A stretch of DNA of 64,000 nucleotides, taken from an uncultured Clostridium sp. (GTDB lineage: Bacteria; Bacillota; Clostridia; TANB77; CAG-508). The number at the start of each line of letters is the position of its first letter. Position 1 is the first letter of the stretch. Location of the stretch: the NCBI GenBank assembly GCA_900552555.1, contig URZW01000001.1:186001-250000 (forward strand). Reading direction: 5' to 3'. The position numbers and the translations under genes are program-made. The notes under the pieces were generated by a model. It was not told where the DNA came from and ran no database searches. It saw nothing but the letters and a program-made list of their open reading frames with translations. Below are positions 44,944 to 55,531 of this stretch, in pieces.

Positions 44944-46695
44944 TTAATTAACTTCTTTTATTTTATCTTCAACTTTTTTACTAAATTTGCTATTTCTGTT
45001 TTCATCAACTAGTCCGTTTATCTCTTGTTGAACATCTGTAAGTTGAGTATAGCAATATCCAGATATATAAGGTATTTCTTTTATATTTTTAGTTAATAGT
45101 TCAAACCTTTGTATAAATTCATCTTCATTAGCTACTTGCTTTCCGTATCCCCATCCTTTTTCAGAATCTAAAGCAATTCCACCATATTCACTCATTATAA
45201 CTGGTTGTCCATTATATCTATATCCTTCAGCAAATAATTTGTGTTTTCCATTATGTTCTTCCATATTATTTAATACTTTTTTCTCATTATCAGTATATGT
45301 TAAATAAAACAGTTCTGGATCTTGTTTATAATCATGAATAGTTATTATATCTGATATTGTGTGTTCCCAACCATCATTTGAAATTACAGGTCTTGTATTA
45401 TCTATTGATTTTGTTAAATAATATAAACTATTTGCATAATTTTGTTGTTTTATATTATCACTTATATTTGGTAAGCCCCAAGATTCATTTATAGGAAGCC
45501 ATGTAATAATTGATGGATGATTATAATTTTGTTTTACTACTTTAATCCATTCATTTGTAAATTGCTGTATTGATTTATCATTATAATTATAGCAGTTTGC
45601 CATTTCACTCCAAACTAACATACCTTTTACATCGCACCAATATAAAAATCTTTCATCTTCTATTTTTTGATGCTTTCTAATTCCATTGTATCCATATTTT
45701 AATGCAATTTCTATATCTTTAATTAAATCCTCTTCACTTGGTGGTGTTAAATGTGATTCTTTCCAATATCCCTGATCTAATATAAATTTTAAATATAATT
45801 CATCATCATTTAAATATATTCTATCTTTTTGAATTGATATTTTTCTAAAGCCAAAATAAGAATATACAGTATCTATAAGTTTATCATTACAATATAATTT
45901 ATAACAAATATCATATAAATTTGGCTCTTTTGGTGACCATTTTTTCACTTCTGCATTATTTTCACATATTGATATTTCATTTTCTTGATATAATTCTGTA
46001 AGATGAATTTTATTTGTGATTAGTAGTTCATTTTCAAAAGAAATTTCTGTTTCTATATAAAAATTATTTTCTTCTAATTCTTTTTCAGATATATTTGTTT
46101 CATATTCTAATTGTATATTTCTATTATCTAAATTTGGTGTTGATTTTACGTTTTTTATAGAATATTTAGGCACATATTCTATCCAAACTGTTTTCCATAT
46201 TCCTGTAGTTTGTATATACCAACATTTCCAACTTTCTTTTTTATATCTTTGTTTTCCTCTAGGTTGTTCTTTGGCTAATGAATCCTCTACTTTTACAGTA
46301 ATATCGTTTTCGCCTTCTTGAATATATTTATCTATCTCGAATGAAAATCTATGGTATCCACCCTCATTTGTTCCTATGTATTTTCCATTAATCCATATTT
46401 TAGTTTTATAGTCACTTCCTTCAAAATGTAATATTGCTTTTTTATTTTCTTTTGAAATATGTATTTTTTTATTATACCATACTACATAATGCACACTTTC
46501 ATCTTTTATTCCGCTTAATTCAGTTTCGTATGTAAAAGGTACATTGATTTTATTTCTTGTTGGAAAGCTAATATAATATCCTTTTTCTTCTCCTAAATTT
46601 TCATCATCAAATGTAAAGTTCCATTCTCCATTTAAACTTTCCCATTTATTTCTAACAAATTGTGGTCTTGGATAATTTTTTATATAATTTTTCAT
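44944..46695 (-). CDS. glycoside hydrolase family 2 protein
   Basis: 583 residues. A jelly-roll sugar-binding domain (residues about 1-175, with FEGSDYKTKIWINGKYIG), an Ig-like domain and a TIM barrel. The acid/base is in LPINESWGLP and the nucleophile in VIMSEYGGIA. Likely a beta-galactosidase- or beta-glucuronidase-like enzyme, shorter than usual LacZ. No signal peptide, so it probably acts on imported sugars. Confidence 0.92.
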   Translation of the reverse strand: MKNYIKNYPRPQFVRNKWESLNGEWNFTFDDENLGEEKGYYISFPTRNKINVPFTYETELSGIKDESVHYVVWYNKKIHISKENKKAILHFEGSDYKTKIWINGKYIGTNEGGYHRFSFEIDKYIQEGENDITVKVEDSLAKEQPRGKQRYKKESWKCWYIQTTGIWKTVWIEYVPKYSIKNVKSTPNLDNRNIQLEYETNISEKELEENNFYIETEISFENELLITNKIHLTELYQENEISICENNAEVKKWSPKEPNLYDICYKLYCNDKLIDTVYSYFGFRKISIQKDRIYLNDDELYLKFILDQGYWKESHLTPPSEEDLIKDIEIALKYGYNGIRKHQKIEDERFLYWCDVKGMLVWSEMANCYNYNDKSIQQFTNEWIKVVKQNYNHPSIITWLPINESWGLPNISDNIKQQNYANSLYYLTKSIDNTRPVISNDGWEHTISDIITIHDYKQDPELFYLTYTDNEKKVLNNMEEHNGKHKLFAEGYRYNGQPVIMSEYGGIALDSEKGWGYGKQVANEDEFIQRFELLTKNIKEIPYISGYCYTQLTDVQQEINGLVDENRNSKFSKKVEDKIKEVN

Positions 46696-46736
46696 TTCTT
46701 AATTCATCTCCAATTTTTCTTTATTTCTTAAATAAA

Positions 46737-46784
46737 TCATTTTATCTCTGTTAAAGTATCATCTATATCTATACCTATTCTCAT
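46737..46784 (-). pseudogene. N-terminal remnant of a HAD nucleotidase
   Basis: GGAG, then MRIGIDIDDTLTEIK-stop: the first 15 residues match the gene at 50238 almost exactly, and the rest is lost. It is debris from a further paralog. Confidence 0.8.
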
Positions 46785-46897
46785 ATAAAAACTCCTTACA
46801 TAGTTTCAAATATATACTTCTTATATCTAACTATTTTTTAATTCTTTAGCATGACATTTTTCTTTTCTAAATACTATTATTTATCAATTCATAATAC

Positions 46898-48436
46898 TTA
46901 CCTTTTTTTATCAATTAAAGTATTATGATTTCCTTGTTCTAATACTTGTCCATTTTCAATATAAATTATATTATCACAATCTTCTACTAAATCTAATGTA
47001 TGAGATATCATAATTATAGTTTTATATTTTGATAATTTTGTCATAGTTTCTTTTATCTTATTTTTACTATAATTATCTAATGCTGATGTTGCTTCGTCAA
47101 ATAAAATTATTGGCGTGTCTCTTAAAATTGCTCTTGCAATAGCTATTCTTTGTTTTTGTCCAACCGAAAAATTTGTACTATTTTCAGTTATTACTTCATC
47201 ATATTTATTTGGTAATTCTTCTATGTATGAATCTATATTAGCAAGTTTACATGCATTTATTATTTCTGTATCTGCAGCATTTTCGTTTGCCATTAATAAA
47301 TTTTCTTTTATAGTCATATTAAATAAAATTGGTTCTTGATTTACTATTGAAATTGAATTTCTAAAACTTTCTTTATTTAATTTGTTAATTTCTGTTTCAT
47401 CAAATTCTATTTTACCTTCATAATTAGTTAACTCTTTTGTTAACAATTTAAAAATTGTTGTTTTTCCTACTCCACTAGGTCCAACAATTGCATTTTGTGT
47501 ATGTGGCTTTATTAAAATATTTATATTATTTAAAACATTATTCTATGAAACACATCATCAATTATATTATCCATATATGTTACCAATAGCATCGCAAGTT
47601 CAGTTGAATAAACATTTAGTTGAATCATTTTTAATATATATATTAATAATAAAGATTCGACTATTGTTCTAATAGTCCATTTTGATGTATTAATAGTTTT
47701 TCCTAATAATCTTCTGTGTGTTCTTGTACTTTTTAAATTTTCAATATCATTTACAAAAATTTTACTACATGTATCTTCAAAATTTAATGCTTTAATGTCA
47801 TTTATTCCTTTACTTGTTTCAGAAATTAGTTTAGTATAATCATCAGTTGATTTATACTCATCATTCAATAATCCTTTTGATTTTGTTAATTCAATTTTAA
47901 ACAACCATAAACTAATACCACAAATTATTGTAATTCCCAATGCTAATTTATAATCAATAATAAATATTGCAATAAGCATTACAAAAGATGTAAAAATATA
48001 TGCGAATTCTTGCAACATACTATCTATTATCTTAACCATACTACTTTCACACGATTTAATAATTGTCAGTATTTTTCCAGAACCCATATTTCTAAATCCT
48101 TTTGAAGATAATATCATTATTTTTTTATATAATTTTTCTTGTGAATTTGCACTGATTTTTTCTCCAACAATTATACTACATTTTCTATATTGGTTATGAG
48201 AAAATGTTATTCCGAATATTCTAAAAAAAGCACATATTATTATTAAATTAAATGCAATATCAAATTCTTTACTAACCATATTAGCCAAAAATTTAGAAAA
48301 AAATGTTTTATATAACATTTCTGATATTGTAAATTAAACCATAAAAGCTACTGATTTAATATAATATTTTTTATTATTTCCTGAATATTTAAATAAATTT
48401 TTTTACTGCATCTATAAATTCAAAATTGTTATTCAT
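46898..48436 (-). pseudogene. ABC transporter (TMD-NBD) in pieces
   Basis: The start MNNNFEFIDAVKKF is followed by a frame break, SGNNKKYYIKSVAFM, a TAA, then a long membrane-domain frame (47530-48318) and a nucleotide-binding frame with Walker A VGPSGVGKTT (just upstream of 47446), FSVGQKQRIAIA and IILFDEATSALD. The piece joining the two domains is deleted at about 47530. It was an exporter of the ABCB/MsbA type. Confidence 0.85.
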
Positions 48437-48468
48437 TTTATTTCCTCTTTCTACTTCCAAAATAAATT

Positions 48469-49647
48469 TTAGTACTTACTCTCCCTTTTTCTTAAATATA
48501 TCATATAATAAGCTATACTTATTTGGAATATCATAAATAAAGCAGATAATCCAAACATATATCTTAATCCAATTTCATACATTATACCACAAAGAAATAC
48601 TCCTATTGCCTCTCCTAAAAATCTAATTATATGGCATATATTTGAAAAACTTAATTGATATTTATTTTCTAATCTATTAATATATACAGCATCACAAATA
48701 TTTTCATATGCTGTTGAAATAAATATAGACCAAGTAATTGCAATTAATGTAATCATCATATTATTTGATATAAATGCTATTACATATCCTAAAAATCTTA
48801 TTCCAAATTTTATTGTTACAGTTAAATAATCATTTTTAGGTGTTAAGTATTTTAATGCTATAATTCCAAAAACATCTGCTAGTAGTCCAATAATTAATAA
48901 GTAATTAGTCGCTACACTATCACTAAATTGAAAATAATTGGTAAGTGTAAGCATTTTTAGTCCAAGAGCTGTTGACATTGCAATTGTTCCGATTAATGTA
49001 TAAATCAAATACAATATTAAAAGCTTATCTTTAAAAATATATTTTGAAGAAATTTCTTTATATTCATCTATATTAGCAGAATTAGTAACTTTTATATTTA
49101 ATAATACCAATAACGAAAATAGTAAAAAGATATTTGCTATAAGTAAACATGCATTATAATTTACAAGTAATCCTGCTATACTTTTACCTATAAATACTCC
49201 TCCAAGTAAAATTCCAATATCTCTAAATAAATATTCTGTTAATCTTCTTTTACTATATATTGTTCCTGTTTTTACAATCGTTGTTATTAATGGGTAAATA
49301 CTTGTGATTATTATATATTCTGTTACAATATCTATTATTATTGATAATCTAATTAGTTCTACCGGTCCTGTCCTATTTAAAAAATATAACCAAAACATAT
49401 TTACTAATTTTACTAATAACACTATTACCAATGTATTTTTTAATCTATCTAGTTTTACGTATTTTCCTATTAAGCCAATAATTATAACACTTATAAATGT
49501 TCCTATACTTAATATATTGCTTATATTAGTAACAGCAAAATTATTATCTTGTAGCCATAATTGTCTAAAATTTCCCCATAGTCCAACTGATATGCTAAAA
49601 AAAGCTAACATTATTAATATTTGATTTTCATTTTTTATTTTTTTCAT
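48469..49647 (-). CDS. MFS transporter
   Basis: 392 residues with about 12 membrane segments; basic loop YSKRRLTEYLFRD between the halves' helices. Intact. It is translationally close to the nucleotidase at 49651: that gene's last codons (GAAATGGAG-TAG) contain the ribosome site GGAG. Possible export or uptake of a nucleoside or sugar; substrate not shown by the sequence. Confidence 0.85.
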   Translation of the reverse strand: MKKIKNENQILIMLAFFSISVGLWGNFRQLWLQDNNFAVTNISNILSIGTFISVIIIGLIGKYVKLDRLKNTLVIVLLVKLVNMFWLYFLNRTGPVELIRLSIIIDIVTEYIIITSIYPLITTIVKTGTIYSKRRLTEYLFRDIGILLGGVFIGKSIAGLLVNYNACLLIANIFLLFSLLVLLNIKVTNSANIDEYKEISSKYIFKDKLLILYLIYTLIGTIAMSTALGLKMLTLTNYFQFSDSVATNYLLIIGLLADVFGIIALKYLTPKNDYLTVTIKFGIRFLGYVIAFISNNMMITLIAITWSIFISTAYENICDAVYINRLENKYQLSFSNICHIIRFLGEAIGVFLCGIMYEIGLRYMFGLSALFMIFQISIAYYMIYLRKRESKY

Positions 49648-49650
49648 TTG

Positions 49651-50238
49651 CTACTCCATTTCGTTTATGTAATTATATATCTCTTTCCAATTATAAAATG
49701 TTTTTATTTCGTTGTTACTATTTCTTTCATTACTAATCATAATTGCTTCAATTCCGCAATTATATACACTTGAGCAATTACTTATACTATCATCAATTAA
49801 TAAGTCTATATTATTTTCTACGCATACTTTTGCTTTATCTCTAGCATTAACAATCAATTTATCAAAATATATAGAATTTTCATTTAGCCAAGTTTCACTT
49901 TGAATATATGGATCTTTATGAAATTCAGAATCTCTTGCAGTTATAATATATATTTCATGACCCTCTTTATGTAATTTTCTTATTATATCAGCACAATCAT
50001 TTCTTGGAAGCGCATTGTTAGTAATTTCTTCTTGTATAGTTCCTAAAAAATATTTTAATTCATCATAACTAAAATCAAATAATTTCTGATATATATTACA
50101 ATTATTATATATATCTACTATCTTATGATTCTTATTTTCTACATTTTTATTAAGACTAATTGCATATTCTTTTGCAGCATTTGTTAATTTGTCTTTTATA
50201 TCTGTTAAAGTATCATCTATATCTATACCTATTCTCAT
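49651..50238 (-). CDS. HAD-type 5'-nucleotidase-like protein, copy 2
   Basis: 195 residues. Motif 1 MRIGIDIDDTLTDIKD, motif 2 IYIITARDSEFH, motif 4 IDLLIDDSISNCSSV, ending YNWKEIYNYIN. Full-length and intact. AAATTAGGAGTAAATAA precedes the start. It is coupled to the MFS gene downstream. Confidence 0.85.
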   Translation of the reverse strand: MRIGIDIDDTLTDIKDKLTNAAKEYAISLNKNVENKNHKIVDIYNNCNIYQKLFDFSYDELKYFLGTIQEEITNNALPRNDCADIIRKLHKEGHEIYIITARDSEFHKDPYIQSETWLNENSIYFDKLIVNARDKAKVCVENNIDLLIDDSISNCSSVYNCGIEAIMISNERNSNNEIKTFYNWKEIYNYINEME

Positions 50239-50248
50239 TTATTTACTC

Positions 50249-50755
50249 CTAATTTTTTAATTTATACTCTTTTATTAATTCCATCTTTTGATTATAGATC
50301 CATATATATTTAACTTTAGCTACAAATGGTTCAAAAACATTATGTACTAAATCATATAAACTTTGATTTATATTTTCATTTGTGCATAAAGTTATATGAG
50401 GCTTATATATTCTTTCTTTTCTATTTTGCTTTCTATACTCATTCAATACATTATCAAAAATTGATTTTAACTCTAATAATCTATCTTTATTATAAGGCTC
50501 TATATATAATGTTTCTTTATAAAAATCATTTAAATTCTTACATTCTAATTTAAAACATTTTATATTATTTACTATACTATCTACTTTTTCTATAAATTCA
50601 TTTTGGTTAGTGCAATCATATAAATCTATTGTTATATGTGGTCTCCATTTTCTTTCTTTATCCTTTATATTGTTGTTTTTCAAGTATTTTTTTATATTTT
50701 GTATATTATTTTCTGATTCTATATCAAATCCGTATTGTAAAACATAATCGTACAT
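50249..50755 (-). CDS. 2'-5' RNA ligase-like 2H phosphoesterase
   Basis: 168 residues. Two HxT motifs, RPHITID (H40, T42) and KPHITLC (H120, T122), define the 2H fold that acts on 2',3'-cyclic or 2'-5' phosphodiester bonds. The start follows TTAGGAGCAAAATAAA. It lies in the same run as nucleotidase genes. Confidence 0.9.
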   Translation of the reverse strand: MYDYVLQYGFDIESENNIQNIKKYLKNNNIKDKERKWRPHITIDLYDCTNQNEFIEKVDSIVNNIKCFKLECKNLNDFYKETLYIEPYNKDRLLELKSIFDNVLNEYRKQNRKERIYKPHITLCTNENINQSLYDLVHNVFEPFVAKVKYIWIYNQKMELIKEYKLKN

Positions 50756-50782
50756 TTTATTTTGCTCCTAATTTTTTAATTT

Positions 50783-50884
50783 TTATATTTCAAATACATA
50801 TCCATCTTCTACAACTAAGACATTATTTATCTCATCACTCTTCAATTTTTCTCTAGTTGTATCTCTCAAATGAGTAGCAATGAT
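50783..50884 (-). pseudogene. C-terminal fragment of an unidentified gene
   Basis: About 33 sense codons without a start: IIATHLRDTTREKLKSDEIN, then NVLVVEDGYVFEI-stop. The family is not recognised. It lies between the MATE-like gene and the 2H gene. Confidence 0.5.
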
Positions 50885-50885
50885 T

Positions 50886-52055
50886 TTATTTCATTTCCAT
50901 ATTAATTTTATTTTTTTCAGTTATATACTGTGTAGATACTAGTTGATATATAACTGAAACTGCTAGTCCAATTGATGTGCAAAATGGAGATGATATAAAA
51001 GAACAAAAAATTCTAATTATATTGGCAATTTGTTTACTGATAGTTGCTTTTACAGCAGAATGTTCAAGTTGTATGTATGTTAATTTTGTTAAATAAATTG
51101 GATACATATATAAACTTACCAATTCTATACTTACTATGATTGATGTTGCCATTATATCTACCTTATAACTTGGATATAATATAATACCCATTATAATACT
51201 TGATATAATTAACAAATATACTAATTTTCTGCTATTTTTTATATGTTCATTATATGAAAATTCTTTTTTTGTAATATCAATTTGTGCTACTGTTTTTATT
51301 GCATAAGCAATATCCCATTGAGTATCTGTTATTAAAGTTGCAAATGATGTTGCTAAAATATATTTTTCACCAAAATCAAATGAATTTTTAAAACCAAATA
51401 AATAAATTATAAACATACTAATTTCTGCAAACAAATATACAGAATCATATTTAATACAATTTACTATATTAATTTTAAATTTTGTTTTTTCTACTATTCT
51501 AAACATCATAATAACTACAAAAACACTCATACATATTACTGAAATTCCAACAATTTTTATTTGTTCTTTTGTTATTAAACTCATTATAATTAATGAAGAA
51601 AAATTTATTAAATTGAATAGCAAACTATATTTGTTAGCTCTTTTATTTTTTTCTTCAAAATACAACTTACACAAAGATAAATTTAATAATAATTGAAAAA
51701 ACATTTGAATAACAGCATATACTCCAAATATTTTATATGTATCAATATCCATGTTCATAAAAGTTATATATTTATCTATGTTTATTGCAACGCACCCTAG
51801 TATTATCAATCCTATACCAGAACCCAATATCACCCCAGAAAAAACACTATTTTTATTTTTATCTCTAATTGAACTTATATTAGCACCTGTTCCAAAAACA
51901 CTTTGTATTGCACTTATAACAAATTGCATCGGATATATTAATGAAAATATATTGATTAAGTTTTTATCCACTAATATTCCAAGTAAAAACCATCCTAAAA
52001 TTGGAGTTACAGATGTTAAAAATGTATCAAAACCTATTCTTAATAATCTATTCAT
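50886..52055 (-). CDS. MATE/flippase-like membrane protein
   Basis: 389 residues with about 11-12 membrane segments, beginning DTFLTSVTPILGWFLLGILV and FSLIYPMQFVISAIQSVFGTG, like MATE-type exporters. Shorter than typical MATE proteins (about 450). Substrate unknown. GGAG precedes the start. Confidence 0.7.
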   Translation of the reverse strand: MNRLLRIGFDTFLTSVTPILGWFLLGILVDKNLINIFSLIYPMQFVISAIQSVFGTGANISSIRDKNKNSVFSGVILGSGIGLIILGCVAINIDKYITFMNMDIDTYKIFGVYAVIQMFFQLLLNLSLCKLYFEEKNKRANKYSLLFNLINFSSLIIMSLITKEQIKIVGISVICMSVFVVIMMFRIVEKTKFKINIVNCIKYDSVYLFAEISMFIIYLFGFKNSFDFGEKYILATSFATLITDTQWDIAYAIKTVAQIDITKKEFSYNEHIKNSRKLVYLLIISSIIMGIILYPSYKVDIMATSIIVSIELVSLYMYPIYLTKLTYIQLEHSAVKATISKQIANIIRIFCSFISSPFCTSIGLAVSVIYQLVSTQYITEKNKINMEMK

Positions 52056-52072
52056 TTTATTTCTCCGATTTA

Positions 52073-52681
52073 CTATAAATTATTCTTTATTTCTGGAAAT
52101 AAATCATATAAGTTATATCCTAATAAACTGTCAAAATATTCTTTTAGTTTATATGTTTCTTTAATATGATATTGTGTATTTGAATAAGCTCCTCTTCTAA
52201 TCATAATATCAATTAGCCTTTTATCTATCGTAAATACTTTTCCACCTTGTGGACACATTAAGTCACATAGATTTATTAATTTTTCTTCTGTTGTGTATTT
52301 ATGTGCTTTTATAAACTCTGCTATAAGAGGTTTATCATCTGGGTTTGGAACTCCTCCAGCAGTACATACAATGTCATTATTTAAATATGAATGTGTTATA
52401 CATATGTTGCAATATTCTTCGTCATACCCTTTATCTTTCAAATAATTATATCCGCTTATCTCATGTCCATGTGATTCGCCATTGTATTTGCCAATATCAT
52501 GTAAATATCCAAGAGTTATTGTTTTATCTATATCTACATCATATCCTTTTTCCTTTAATGCTTGTGCTATTCTTCCTGCTGTATCTCCAACACAAATGCA
52601 ATGTTCTATCCATCTATCATTCTTTGCTGTTTTTCTTTCTATTTCTAATATATTTCTTGCTTCTTTACTTGTTAATTTCAT
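52073..52681 (-). CDS. HD-domain phosphohydrolase
   Basis: 202 residues. Metal residues: H27, H61-D62 (LGYLHDIGKY) and HGHEISGYNYL. Such HD proteins act on nucleotides or related phosphates. It starts behind TAGGAGAAAATAAAT and sits between transporter and GNAT genes. Confidence 0.88.
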   Translation of the reverse strand: MKLTSKEARNILEIERKTAKNDRWIEHCICVGDTAGRIAQALKEKGYDVDIDKTITLGYLHDIGKYNGESHGHEISGYNYLKDKGYDEEYCNICITHSYLNNDIVCTAGGVPNPDDKPLIAEFIKAHKYTTEEKLINLCDLMCPQGGKVFTIDKRLIDIMIRRGAYSNTQYHIKETYKLKEYFDSLLGYNLYDLFPEIKNNL

Positions 52682-52701
52682 ATTTATTTTCTCCTACGCT
52701 T

Positions 52702-53304
52702 TTATAATTTCTTTTCATATATAAATGCTTTTTCGGTATATCCATTTCCAAGTTGTTCTATTTTTTTGTTTTCAACTATTGTTTCATATACCTTTTTACA
52801 TCCTAAACTTTCATAAAATTTATAATTGCATGATTCATCTGTTAATATCTGAATATTTTTCATATTATCTTTTTTGGCAAGCTCAAATACATCTAATAAA
52901 AGTTTTTTTCCTATTTTCTTTCCTCTATAATCTTCATCTACTATTAATATTGAAACCTCTCCATCAAAGTAATTTTTAAGTTCGTCTGGCATGTAATTAT
53001 AATTATTTTCATACTCTTTAAATGCTTTTAAATTTTTTATGCTTTTATTTTTATATAATCTATTTTTTACAAAACCATAAAACATTTTAGATAATTTATG
53101 TTTATTTGAATATTCTTTTGAGTAACCACAAAATCCTATAAGTTTGTTTCCATCTTTATATTTTATTATTCTTTCACTTTCTTGTAAAACATCAAATAAA
53201 TATATCCAAGCACAAATATCATTGTCTGCTCCTGCTTCTTTTTTTCCTAAATTCCATTCTTTACTTAATAGTTTCACAGCTTGTTTCATTTCATTGTACT
53301 TCAT
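52702..53304 (-). CDS. GNAT-family N-acetyltransferase
   Basis: 200 residues. The acetyl-CoA loop is in ILIVDEDYRGKKIGKKLLLD, followed by MKNIQILTDESCNYKFYESL and GCKKVYET. The start is inside the last codons of the upstream fusion gene (KLGARNEVQ), whose TTAGGAGCAAG serves as ribosome site. Confidence 0.88.
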   Translation of the reverse strand: MKYNEMKQAVKLLSKEWNLGKKEAGADNDICAWIYLFDVLQESERIIKYKDGNKLIGFCGYSKEYSNKHKLSKMFYGFVKNRLYKNKSIKNLKAFKEYENNYNYMPDELKNYFDGEVSILIVDEDYRGKKIGKKLLLDVFELAKKDNMKNIQILTDESCNYKFYESLGCKKVYETIVENKKIEQLGNGYTEKAFIYEKKL

Positions 53305-54727
53305 TTCTTGCTCCTAATTTATTAAATAAATCTTCGTATATTTTCTCTCTATTCAATTTTGTTACAAATGTTACATTATGCCTATTTTCAGTCATTTCAT
53401 AAGAAGTATTTTCTCTTATATTTGGAGAACTTATTTCTTTAGTTTCAAACCAATTTTTATCTATCATATATGCAATAACTGAAATATCCCAAATAACTCT
53501 TGATTCTTGAGTCCCATGGTATCCATCATTATAAAATCTTTTTATTAAGTAATCACATAACTCTGATTTATTTCCTATATTTTCTTTTAAAGTATTAATA
53601 TCAATTCTTAGATTAGACACTATATTTTTGCAAGGTAGTATAGTTAATTTAACTTGTGATTCTAATACAATTTTAACAGCCTGTACATCTTGTCTGAAAT
53701 TATATTCCAAATTATCTTTATATCCTAATTCATTTCCACCTAGCCATATAATTTCTATTTTACCAATTATCTTAGGTTCTTTTTTTATCGCTAATGCAAT
53801 GTTAGTAATTGCACCAATTCCTAATATATATGTTTTATCATTTTTTAAAGCTATTTCTATGATTTTATTTACTGCATCATTATTTTCATCATTCCCATTT
53901 TGAATATAATCCATAGAACCTTTAAATACTTTATTTGTAGTATCAAAATCTAACCAATTACATATTTTTAAAATTTCATTATAACTTAATTCTTGTCCTT
54001 CTCTTACTGAAACATTTTTTGTTTTATGAGAATATGGAGCAACAGTAATTGCTTCAATGTTAAGTGTATCTTTTGATTTTATTAAATAAGATAACGCAAA
54101 TTGGTCATCACATTCGTTATATGTATCAGTGTCTAATATCACATTTATTTTATTATTAGATATAATATCATATATTTCTTTCCATGAACATACACGTTCA
54201 AATTCATTAGTATCTCTATTATACGGTGTATCCATAATAAATGCTCTAATACCATGTTTTTTTATATCTGTACACATTCTTTTTGAATCATCAATCATAA
54301 TATCTACATTATTTTCTAGACATATTTCTGTTTTAGAATGAGAATTATAAGCATCAACTAAAAATAATTTATCATAAGTAATATCATATTTTTCTAGCCA
54401 ATTCTTTTTCATATTATATGAATCTGTATATTCTCCATTATCTCTTCCACTAATTATATAAATAGTATGTCCATCTTGTTTTAACTTTTTTATGTATTTA
54501 TTTGCACCTTCAATTGCTTTTAAATTAATTGCAATTTTTTCTATATTATTTTTATAAAAAATTTTTTCTTCTTCATCTGTCCAATCAAACATTCCATTTC
54601 TTATATATGGCGCATTATTATTTATGATTCCTGTATTTCTTAATTCTTTATCATGTTCAATATATGCTTTTAGCAGTTCTTCATTAAAATTTGATATTAC
54701 ATTATCTATATCAATTCCTATTCTCAT
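53291..54727 (-). CDS. HAD nucleotidase fused to a nucleoside hydrolase
   Basis: About 478 residues from the ATG at 54727. Residues 1-195 are a HAD nucleotidase (MRIGIDIDNVISNFN, IYIISGRDNGEYT, VDIMIDDSKRMC). Residues 200-478 are an inosine-uridine-type nucleoside hydrolase with the calcium-binding start VILDTDTYNECDDQFAL, GIGAITNIALAI and a late NRHNVTFV. The two steps would turn a nucleotide into a nucleoside and then into base plus ribose in one protein. The longer TTG start overlaps the ABC permease gene. Confidence 0.9.
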   Translation of the reverse strand: MRIGIDIDNVISNFNEELLKAYIEHDKELRNTGIINNNAPYIRNGMFDWTDEEEKIFYKNNIEKIAINLKAIEGANKYIKKLKQDGHTIYIISGRDNGEYTDSYNMKKNWLEKYDITYDKLFLVDAYNSHSKTEICLENNVDIMIDDSKRMCTDIKKHGIRAFIMDTPYNRDTNEFERVCSWKEIYDIISNNKINVILDTDTYNECDDQFALSYLIKSKDTLNIEAITVAPYSHKTKNVSVREGQELSYNEILKICNWLDFDTTNKVFKGSMDYIQNGNDENNDAVNKIIEIALKNDKTYILGIGAITNIALAIKKEPKIIGKIEIIWLGGNELGYKDNLEYNFRQDVQAVKIVLESQVKLTILPCKNIVSNLRIDINTLKENIGNKSELCDYLIKRFYNDGYHGTQESRVIWDISVIAYMIDKNWFETKEISSPNIRENTSYEMTENRHNVTFVTKLNREKIYEDLFNKLGARNEVQ

Positions 54728-54735
54728 ATTTTTTA

Positions 54736-55530
54736 TCAACTCCCTGTACTTCTATATTTATTTAGTGCCCAATTCCAAACTTTAATAGCAATTATCCATA
54801 AGATTACCATTATAATTGGAGATAAATAAATCATATATTTATCCATTCCTAAATAATTCATCGTTGGATAATATGCAACAAACGCAAATGGTAAAACTAC
54901 TGTTATTAGTAGTTTAATAAATCCGTTATATATATCAATTGGATATTGTGCAAATGTATGTATTCTGTAAAATGTCCATATCACTTCATTGGATTTATAT
55001 GTCCAAAACGATGCAATACTAAATATTGTTAATATTGCTCCAGTAATTGCCGCTCCAATAATACTAAATACTACTATTTTTAAAAAAAGAAAAAATGTAA
55101 TTGGTATAGATAACTCTATTAGCATTTTTACAGTTATAAATAACCCTAATGCAAAATATCCAATAGATGTAAAAGACTTTGAACTTCCTACTATTGAAAT
55201 CAGTGGATGAACAGGTCTTAATAATATTTTATCAAATTCTCCATCTCTAATGTATTTCGGTCCTATATCATACAATGAATCAAAACATAAGTCTAAAATT
55301 CCAATTGATATTAATGTTGTACCATATAATAAAAGTACTTGCTTAAAGTTCCAGCCTGCTAGATTTTCTGTATTTTGAAATGTAATCCAAATAAATATAA
55401 CTTCTACTGCTTGAGTAACTATTTGTGAAATCATACCAGTTAGACAATCTACTCTATATATTAGTAGTTCTTTTAAAGATGCTACAAAAAATGATAAGTA
55501 CAATTTAATAATGTTAAATACTTTTTTCAT
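54736..55530 (-). CDS. ABC-2 family permease, subunit 2
   Basis: 264 residues, six membrane segments; the segment YIRDGEFDKILLRPVHPL is typical of the PF06182-type ABC-2 permeases. GGAGG lies seven bases before the ATG at 55530. It works with the permease at 55532 and the ATPase at 56317. Confidence 0.88.
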   Translation of the reverse strand: MKKVFNIIKLYLSFFVASLKELLIYRVDCLTGMISQIVTQAVEVIFIWITFQNTENLAGWNFKQVLLLYGTTLISIGILDLCFDSLYDIGPKYIRDGEFDKILLRPVHPLISIVGSSKSFTSIGYFALGLFITVKMLIELSIPITFFLFLKIVVFSIIGAAITGAILTIFSIASFWTYKSNEVIWTFYRIHTFAQYPIDIYNGFIKLLITVVLPFAFVAYYPTMNYLGMDKYMIYLSPIIMVILWIIAIKVWNWALNKYRSTGS

Positions 55531-55531
55531 T

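Noticed and set aside
46898..48436. The broken ABC transporter as a further CGG frameshift case
   Set aside because: Its lesions are an extra A, a nonsense codon and a deletion; no CGG is involved.
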